The position numbers and the translations under genes are program-made. Shown here one piece after another: positions 32,593-37,773 of a stretch of 37,773 nt of DNA. Source of the stretch: Clostridiales bacterium (GTDB taxonomy: Bacteria > Bacillota > Clostridia > Lachnospirales > Lachnospiraceae); assembly GCA_021202925.1 (NCBI GenBank), contig JAJQCD010000011.1:1-37773 (forward strand), read 5' to 3'. Below the pieces are notes generated by a model. That model had not been told where the DNA came from. It was given only the letters and a program-made list of their open reading frames with translations, and made no database searches. Every line of letters starts with the position of its first letter. The stretch's first letter is position 1.

Positions 32593-33462
32593 ATGTACAA
32601 AAATCTGAACCCGAGAACCATGGGGATGACAGCGTATTCATTTGAGGAAGTGCTTGGTGCGGCTTACCGTAATGGGTTCGAAGGTATTGAGGTTCCGGCA
32701 CATGCGTTTGGCAGCGTGGAAAACGCCAGAGAGCAGGGAAGAAAACTTGCGGATATGGGCATGAGATGGGGGCTTATGATGGCACCTTGCGACATGTTCA
32801 AGGTGAGTGATGAGGAGTTCTCGGCTGCGATCGAACAGTGGGCACGATGGCTGGAGCGGGCGCGTGCGGCGGGGTGCGATAAGGCATATAACCATCTTTG
32901 GCCAGGGAGCGACAATCGGGATTACGCGGAAAATTTTGACTGGTATCATGAGCGCCTGAAGAAAATCTGGCACATTATGAAAGAAAATGGTTTTCAGTAT
33001 GGCCTGGAATATCAGGGGCTTCCGACGATCAATCATGAATTTCGATTTCCGTTTCTCTGCAATCTGGCCGGTGCCATGGCGCTGGCGGATAGTGTGGATC
33101 ACCAGATTGGTTTTGTCTTTGACTGTATTCACTGGCATACGTCAGGAGGGGGAAACAACGATTTGTATCTGGCTTTGAATAACATTGACCGGATTGTTAA
33201 TCTTCATCTGGATGATGTATATACAGGAGAATCGAAGTCTGATTTTATTTTCCGTGAGAGAGCCATGCCGAATGAGAGCGGTGTGATTGATTCAACTGCA
33301 ATTGTCAGGGCTTTTCACAGGAAGGGATATGACGGACCGGTCATTGTTGAGCCAATGTCGCCGACGACAGACCGATATGCGCGTATGGATCTGGATGCGG
33401 CAGCAAAGGAAGCATCGCTTTGCCTGGACACTATATTCAGAGAGGCAGGCGTCTTCATATAA
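32593..33462 (+). CDS. Sugar phosphate isomerase/epimerase-like TIM barrel
   Basis: A 289-residue protein of the xylose-isomerase-like TIM-barrel (AP-endonuclease 2) superfamily. Likely metal ligands occur at the expected strand ends: Glu in GLEYQG, Asp/His in FVFDCIHWH, His/Asp in LHLDD and Glu in VEPMS. Relatives interconvert ketoses, aldoses, hydroxypyruvate or tartronate semialdehyde. The ATG at 32593 is preceded by AGGGAGAGG; a GTG at 32575 lies in the end of the previous gene. Position next to the kinase and aldolase points to isomerisation of the imported sugar or its product. Confidence 0.87.
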   Translation: MYKNLNPRTMGMTAYSFEEVLGAAYRNGFEGIEVPAHAFGSVENAREQGRKLADMGMRWGLMMAPCDMFKVSDEEFSAAIEQWARWLERARAAGCDKAYNHLWPGSDNRDYAENFDWYHERLKKIWHIMKENGFQYGLEYQGLPTINHEFRFPFLCNLAGAMALADSVDHQIGFVFDCIHWHTSGGGNNDLYLALNNIDRIVNLHLDDVYTGESKSDFIFRERAMPNESGVIDSTAIVRAFHRKGYDGPVIVEPMSPTTDRYARMDLDAAAKEASLCLDTIFREAGVFI

Positions 33463-33528
33463 TTTACAATCATGGTTCTGTCGGTTTGTCTCGACGACCA
33501 TGAAGAACACCTGAAGGAGGAAAAATGT

Positions 33529-34899
33529 ATGCAGAAAAAAGTATTGGCAGTGGCTCTTGCAACGACGATGGGAATGAGCCTGGCAGCGTGTGGCGGTAGC
33601 AGCAGTAGCAGTGGATCCGCGAGCACAACGGCGGCAGCGGCCGCAGCATCGGAGACGACTGCCGGAGAAAGTGCGGCTGAAGCTTCAGAGGCAACAGAAG
33701 ACGCAAACGTAGAAACCATTAAGATTGGTTTCCTGACTCCAATGTCCGGTTCAAATGCGACCTATGGTCTGCAGGTCAAGGCAGCCGGTGAGATGATTCG
33801 TGACGTAATCAATGAGGCCCATCCGGAACTGGCCTGCGCACTGGCTGAGGCGGCAGGGCTTCCGAATCTGAACGGAGCGAAGATCGAGCTGGTATTTGCG
33901 GATTCCAAGCAGGATCCAACGACAGCGGCATCTGAGGTAAAGCGTCTGATCACGGAGGAAAACGTGGTTCTGATGACTGGCCAGTATACGAGTGCGGTGA
34001 CCAAGGCTGTGGCCGTTGTGACGGAGACATACGGCATTCCGCTTCTGACCGCAGGTTCCTCCCCGTCTCTGACCGATCCGGATACCGGTCTTGAGTGGTA
34101 TTTCCGTTATTGTCCGAATGATGATTATTTCATAGAGGATGCATTCAAATATCTGGACTATCTGAACGAGTCGCAGGGAGCGGATATCAAGACGGTCGCG
34201 TTGGTGTCGGAAGACACGGAATTTGGTGCCAATATCCGAATCAGTGAACAGACTCTGGCGGAGCAGTATGGTTATGAAGTGGTTGAGGATATTTCTTATT
34301 CTTCTTCCGCGACAAACGTATCTTCTGAGGTGCTGAGAATCAAGACGGCAGATCCGGATGCGATCTTTATGGCTTCCTATTCATCCGACGCGATTCTGTA
34401 TATGAAGACATTTAAGGAGCAGAATTATCTGCCGAAGCTGATTCTGGGTCAGCGTGGCGGTTTTGTCCAGACAGATTTCCTGGATACGATGGGCAAGGAT
34501 ATCGAGTACATCTGCACGACTGCAGGTTGGTCCGCAGATATCGATACGGATGCAAGCAAGCAGCTGGTTGAACTGTACGAGCAGTACACACCTGATGGAA
34601 CTGTTTTGAGCGAGGGTTGTGTAAAGGATATGTCAAATCTTCTGATTGGTGCGATTGCAATCAACCAGGCCGGCTCCACCGAGCCAGAAGCAATTCGTGA
34701 AGCACTTCGGAACCTGGATGTCGATACCTCGATTCTGCCAATTCCGTGGACCGGGATTACAATGAACGAATATGGCCAGAACACTTCCGGTAACTCCTTC
34801 ATTGTGCAGAGAATCGATGGTGAGTATAGAACGGTTTATCCGACAAACGCGGCTGCAATTGAGACGACGGTTCCGATGCCGGGATGGGATGAGAGATAA
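33529..34899 (+). CDS. HAAT-type substrate-binding lipoprotein (LivJ-like)
   Basis: The extracellular receptor of the ABC transporter, 456 residues. A signal peptide ends in the lipobox SLAAC with Cys21 as the lipidated residue. A Ser/Ala/Thr/Glu-rich linker (about 24-62) leads to a Peripla_BP_6-type domain starting KIGFLTPMSG, with FADSKQDPTTAASEVKRLI and VVLMTGQYTSAVTKAVA in family positions. GAAGGAGG lies 8 nt before the chosen ATG; an out-of-frame ATG is at 33525. It lies four genes after the ATPases rather than beside the permeases. Its ligand would define the substrate of the whole locus. Confidence 0.92.
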   Translation: MQKKVLAVALATTMGMSLAACGGSSSSSGSASTTAAAAAASETTAGESAAEASEATEDANVETIKIGFLTPMSGSNATYGLQVKAAGEMIRDVINEAHPELACALAEAAGLPNLNGAKIELVFADSKQDPTTAASEVKRLITEENVVLMTGQYTSAVTKAVAVVTETYGIPLLTAGSSPSLTDPDTGLEWYFRYCPNDDYFIEDAFKYLDYLNESQGADIKTVALVSEDTEFGANIRISEQTLAEQYGYEVVEDISYSSSATNVSSEVLRIKTADPDAIFMASYSSDAILYMKTFKEQNYLPKLILGQRGGFVQTDFLDTMGKDIEYICTTAGWSADIDTDASKQLVELYEQYTPDGTVLSEGCVKDMSNLLIGAIAINQAGSTEPEAIREALRNLDVDTSILPIPWTGITMNEYGQNTSGNSFIVQRIDGEYRTVYPTNAAAIETTVPMPGWDER

Positions 34900-34929
34900 T
34901 TATACATACAGGAAAAGAGGACCAACAAC

Positions 34930-35757
34930 ATGTTAGTGACACTTGATGAGTTATTGCCGGAATATCTGAACAAAGATGCGGCTGTCGGGGCTTTTAATCT
35001 GGCGGTATTTCCGGATATTCCGACGCTGATTTCGGCGGCAGAAGAGATGAATGCACCGATTATTCTTCAGGCCAGCCCTTCTGTCTCCGAGTTTATCGGA
35101 TACGATTATTGGGGGATGATGGCCCGCGAAATGGCGAAAAGGGCTTCTGTTCCGGTTGTCATGCATCTGGATCATGCGAGCAATGTGGAAGCGATCTGGA
35201 AAGCCCTGGATGCCGGTTATTCATCCGTTATGTTTGACGGATCCCAGCTTCCTTTTGACGAGAACGTGAGAATTACCAGAGAAGTGGTGGAGCGGGCAAA
35301 GAAATATGGTGTGTCTGTTGAGGCGGAGATTGGATCGGTTGCTTACCTGGGTAAGGACACACACAAGGATCAGCTCTCTGATCCGAAGGAAGCCGCAGAT
35401 TTTGCGGAGGCTTCCGGCTGTGGTTGTCTGGCTGTTTCGGTGGGCACAACTCATATGATGCGGACACAGACGGCAAATATCCATTTTGATTTGCTGGAAG
35501 AGATTCAGAATGCAGTTAAGATACCGCTGGTGATTCACGGCTCCACGGGACTTCCGGATGATCAGCTTGTAAAAATGAGACACTACCATGTATGTAAAGT
35601 AAACATCGGAACGGCTTTGCGAGTTGCTTTTGATAAAGGACTTCGGGCGGAACTGGCGGAAAGACCAAACGATTACATCTATAAGGATCTCTTGCAGAGA
35701 CCGTTGGAGGATGAAAAGCAGGTCGTGAAACACAAGATGGAGCAGTTGGGATTCTGA
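34930..35757 (+). CDS. Class II fructose/tagatose-bisphosphate-type aldolase, copy 2
   Basis: A second 275-residue zinc aldolase of the FBA/GatY family, distinct from the first copy. Asp81/His82 (HLDHAS), the MFDGSQLPFDENV phosphate region, EAEIGS, His175 (GTTHMM) and His203 (IHGSTG) provide the catalytic base and zinc sites, with VNIGTALR at the phosphate end. The canonical residues are closer to known aldolases than those of copy 1. It follows the receptor gene by 30 nt. It makes a third aldolase in the locus, and its substrate could be the product of the FGGY or PfkB kinase. Confidence 0.9.
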   Translation: MLVTLDELLPEYLNKDAAVGAFNLAVFPDIPTLISAAEEMNAPIILQASPSVSEFIGYDYWGMMAREMAKRASVPVVMHLDHASNVEAIWKALDAGYSSVMFDGSQLPFDENVRITREVVERAKKYGVSVEAEIGSVAYLGKDTHKDQLSDPKEAADFAEASGCGCLAVSVGTTHMMRTQTANIHFDLLEEIQNAVKIPLVIHGSTGLPDDQLVKMRHYHVCKVNIGTALRVAFDKGLRAELAERPNDYIYKDLLQRPLEDEKQVVKHKMEQLGF

Positions 35758-35758
35758 T

Positions 35759-36694
35759 ATGGAATATTTTTCAATTATTGTTCCTAAACTGGCAAACCTT
35801 CTGCTTTTGCTACTGACCGGTGTGATTGCCTTTCGGGTAAAGGCAATCACACCGGATAGTCTGAAGGTGCTGTCGGGTCTTCTGATGAAGATTATTCTTC
35901 CGGTTTTATCGTTCAATCTGTTGTTGGAACAGAGAGTAACGCTTTTTGATCTGGTTTCGTTAAAAACAATGGTTTTGGGTCAGCTTGCCATCTATCCGTT
36001 GGCAATATTGGCCGGATTTTTGACGGTTCGCCTGATGAAAATGGAGTATCCACAGAAGAATGTCCATCTGGGATGTACAGTTTGCGGCAATTATGCATAT
36101 GTCGTATTGCCGTTGCTGTATTCCCTGTATCAGGGAACGCGTGCGACAATTTATATTCCGTTGGGATGTTCCCTGGAGGCTTTGGCTATCTGGACGGTCG
36201 GACTTGCTCTTTATACGCAAGGGCAGGGGCGAAATGGGCTGGCAGGGTTGAAGAACATGTTGAATCCGACAACCTTTGCTGTATTATTAGGTTTCTTGGT
36301 TAACACGATTCGCCTTCCAATTCCTCAGCTTGTGGCGGATACCATTGATCAGATCGGATCTGTCAGCACTCCGCTTGGCATGATCTATCTTGGCGCGAGC
36401 CTTTGTATTATGGAGTGGCGGAATGTGAGCAACCTGGAGCATGCTCTGGCGTATGTGGCCGCAAAGATGTTTCTTGTGCCGCTTCTGGTTTATGTGATAG
36501 TTAGTCATTTTCTTCCGGAAACGGAGAGCATTGTGCTGATGTTGACGGCGGCGTCTCCCTCCGCAACAATTGCGGTTATGATATCGAGAGAGTTTGGACT
36601 GGATGCGGATTATGCGGGAGAGATTGTTTCAATATCTACAATTTCCTGTGTGGTGACAATTCCTTTATTATTCTTATGCGTTGGTTTCTTGTAA
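35759..36694 (+). CDS. AEC-family (auxin efflux carrier) membrane transporter
   Basis: A 311-residue protein with about ten hydrophobic helices, matching AEC permeases. An N-terminal helix is followed by SLKVLSGLLMKIILPVLSFNLL; the centre has GNYAYVVLPLLYSLYQG, and the C-terminal half has ASPSATIAVMISREFGLD. Bacterial AEC members move malate, malonate or other carboxylates, so it may export an acid or take one up. The start lies 1 nt after the aldolase stop with only a weak Shine-Dalgarno, suggesting translational coupling. A perfect long palindrome lies within codons 20-33. Confidence 0.88.
   Translation: MEYFSIIVPKLANLLLLLLTGVIAFRVKAITPDSLKVLSGLLMKIILPVLSFNLLLEQRVTLFDLVSLKTMVLGQLAIYPLAILAGFLTVRLMKMEYPQKNVHLGCTVCGNYAYVVLPLLYSLYQGTRATIYIPLGCSLEALAIWTVGLALYTQGQGRNGLAGLKNMLNPTTFAVLLGFLVNTIRLPIPQLVADTIDQIGSVSTPLGMIYLGASLCIMEWRNVSNLEHALAYVAAKMFLVPLLVYVIVSHFLPETESIVLMLTAASPSATIAVMISREFGLDADYAGEIVSISTISCVVTIPLLFLCVGFL
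35817..35855 (+). repeat. Perfect 17-bp inverted repeat inside the AEC gene
   Basis: CCGGTGTGATTGCCTTT (35817-35833) and AAAGGCAATCACACCGG (35839-35855) are exact reverse complements around a CGGGT loop. In mRNA this would be a very stable hairpin about 58 nt after the start codon. No T-tract follows. The encoded protein remains normal for the family. Confidence 0.95.
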
Positions 36695-36727
36695 TATAAT
36701 TTTTGAATTAGATATTTTTTCTCGTGT

Positions 36728-36769
36728 TTCAAATAAAAAGCAAAAAAATAATTGCAGGAACCAAAATGG
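36728..36769 (+). promoter_or_regulatory. Operator-like repeats at the second DeoR promoter
   Basis: TTTCAAATAAAAAGC (from 36728), GCAAAAAAATAATT (around 36740) and GAACCAAAATGG (36758-36769) resemble the repeats at the other two promoters. The last lies within the promoter spacer, which would allow autorepression. The match is weaker than at the other sites. Confidence 0.42.
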
Positions 36770-36780
36770 AACGTTATAAT
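36752..36780 (+). promoter_or_regulatory. Promoter of the second DeoR gene
   Basis: A perfect TATAAT -10 (36775-36780) lies 17 nt after a weak TTGCAG -35 (36752-36757). The repressor gene thus has its own promoter in the 155-nt gap after the AEC gene. The A/T-rich bases before it (36695-36750) show no GC-rich terminator. Confidence 0.65.
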
Positions 36781-36849
36781 AAATTCTGTGGCATGTTTTG
36801 TGGTTAAAATATAGATGTAATGAATGGCAGGTACATGGAGGAGACAGAT

Positions 36850-37620
36850 ATGGCACAAAAGGAGCGGCTAGATTTGATTCGTCAGGCAGTGCAGAGGGAC
36901 AGAAAGGTCAGTGTTTCAGAACTGAGTAAAATACACGCAGTTACAGAAGAAACAATCCGGAGAGATCTGGAGAAGTTAGAGAAGGAAGGATTGGTTAATC
37001 GGACTTACGGAGGTGCTGTACTGAACATAGAGACGATATCGGAACATATTCATTATGTGCGGCGACGCGAGATTAACAAAGACGCAAAAAACAGGATTGC
37101 ACAGCTGACATTGCCGGAGATTTCAGCGAATGCAGTAATTGGCGCAGACGCCAGTTCGACAGTGATGCAGGCTGTTTCCTGCCTGAAGGAGCGGTCGGAT
37201 GTCTCGATTCTGACGAATTCTGTGCAGATTGTCAGAGATTTGGATCAGTCATCGATCAATATTATTTCAACTGGTGGAGCGGTCAACAGGAATACCTGTT
37301 CCATGCAGGGAAGCATTGTAAGAAAAGTGTTAAGTGAATATTATGTGGATATTGTACTGATTAGCTGTACGGCACTGGAATTAGATGGCGGTGTATTTGA
37401 CGCGAATGAGGAAGAAGCTGAGTTAAAGAAGGTTTTGATCGAACGTGGCAGGAAAATCATTTTGTTGGTGGATCATACAAAATTCAATAAGGTAGCATTT
37501 GTTAAGCTATTGGATTTTTCCCAGTTGGACATGATTATAACTGATCAGGAGCCTTCCGAAGAATGGAAGGAAAAATTTCGCCAGATCAATGTTGAACTCC
37601 GCTATCCGGCGGAGAATTAG
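36850..37620 (+). CDS. DeoR-family transcriptional repressor, copy 2
   Basis: A 256-residue repressor paralogous to the one ending the first unit; both start MAQKERL and align along their full length. The winged helix is VSVSELSKIHAVTEETIRRDLEKLEKEGL, in which the T.ETIRRDL recognition core is kept. The sensor domain shows GADASSTVMQAV, STGGAVNRNTCSMQG and LLVDHTKFN. The ATG at 36850 has GGAGGAG 6 nt upstream; an in-frame ATG at 36820 is less supported. It probably answers to a phosphorylated intermediate of the pathway and may share operators with its paralogue. Confidence 0.93.
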   Translation: MAQKERLDLIRQAVQRDRKVSVSELSKIHAVTEETIRRDLEKLEKEGLVNRTYGGAVLNIETISEHIHYVRRREINKDAKNRIAQLTLPEISANAVIGADASSTVMQAVSCLKERSDVSILTNSVQIVRDLDQSSINIISTGGAVNRNTCSMQGSIVRKVLSEYYVDIVLISCTALELDGGVFDANEEEAELKKVLIERGRKIILLVDHTKFNKVAFVKLLDFSQLDMIITDQEPSEEWKEKFRQINVELRYPAEN

Positions 37621-37682
37621 GTTAATTGTTAATGAAATCCTACGTAAAAAATTATTCCGGTTTATCCGGGTGGAGAAAGACA

Positions 37683-37711
37683 GAATCCTGCATTGCGGGA
37701 TTCTTATTTTT
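37683..37711 (+). terminator. Terminator after the second DeoR gene
   Basis: GAATCCTGC and GCGGGATTC form a 9-bp stem (one G-U pair) around an ATT loop, followed by TTATTTTT. This is a textbook rho-independent terminator 60 nt after the stop codon and closes the locus. The remaining 62 nt to the window edge show only a weak imperfect hairpin. Confidence 0.88.
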
Positions 37712-37773
37712 GATTTAATGTAACTATTCAGTACCCTTCTGTTTCACACGGTTTTTGTGAAAAACAGAGAAAT

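Noticed and set aside
37726-37771. Imperfect hairpin at the right edge (TTTCAC/GTGAAA)
   Set aside because: The stem is only 6 bp with bulges, and a better terminator lies immediately upstream; it may belong to a gene outside the window.
1-37773. CRISPR arrays, tRNA or rRNA genes, insertion sequences, prophage
   Set aside because: No regularly spaced repeats, cloverleaf-like sequences, transposase motifs or phage genes were recognised anywhere in the window.

Overview
The window looks like chromosomal DNA of a Gram-positive, low-to-mid-GC Clostridia member, most likely Lachnospiraceae. Four things point there. The Tad/Flp pilus operon has no outer-membrane secretin and carries the DUF5702, FHA and atypical TadE proteins seen in that family. 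A DnaD-type/DnaC-type replication pair sits behind murC. The PRPP synthetase is unusually long. Strong AGGAGG ribosome-binding sites and extended -10 promoters occur throughout. The taxonomic call is inferred from gene content, because no rRNA is present.

Layout. (1) 1-551, minus strand: the 5' part of a DUF2508 gene and an ArsR-type repressor. (2) 712-11081, plus strand: a Tad/Flp type IVb pilus operon. Its order is prepilin peptidase, TadZ-like ATPase, TadA ATPase, TadB, a TadC-like protein with a large extracytoplasmic insert, a 57-residue Flp pilin, a DUF5702/TadG-like protein, a TadE-like protein with two putative zinc hairpins, a second prepilin peptidase, a short pseudopilin, and an FHA-domain protein. 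Most junctions overlap or nearly touch. (3) 11080-14598, minus strand: a class A penicillin-binding protein and a small two-helix membrane protein, ending in a terminator that abuts the pilus operon. (4) 14685-20776, plus strand: murC, a cluster of DnaA boxes interleaved with the murC terminator, a DnaD-domain protein, a DnaC/DnaI-like helicase loader, a PRPP synthetase and signal peptidase I, closed by a terminator.

(5) 20841-37711, plus strand: an accessory carbohydrate or polyol locus in two transcription units. Unit 1 has two zinc-dependent polyol/alcohol dehydrogenases, a class II fructose/tagatose-bisphosphate-type aldolase, an aldo/keto reductase, a PfkB kinase and a DeoR repressor. 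Unit 2 has a complete branched-chain-amino-acid-type (HAAT) ABC transporter, an FGGY kinase, a fuculose/rhamnulose-type class II aldolase, a TIM-barrel isomerase, the transporter's lipoprotein receptor, a second FBA-type aldolase and an AEC permease. A second DeoR repressor follows from its own promoter. Related AACCAA(T/C)AAAA-type repeats sit at all three promoters, which suggests one regulon.

How it fits together: the locus encodes uptake, oxidation/reduction, isomerisation, two kinases and three aldolases. That is enough for two kinase-aldolase routes to DHAP plus an aldehyde, but the transporter belongs to a class that normally carries amino acids or carboxylates. The substrate cannot be read from the sequence. 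The most notable small-scale signals are the DnaA-box cluster with a 19-bp repeat, a perfect 17-bp-arm palindrome inside the AEC permease gene, and the shared operator-like repeats.
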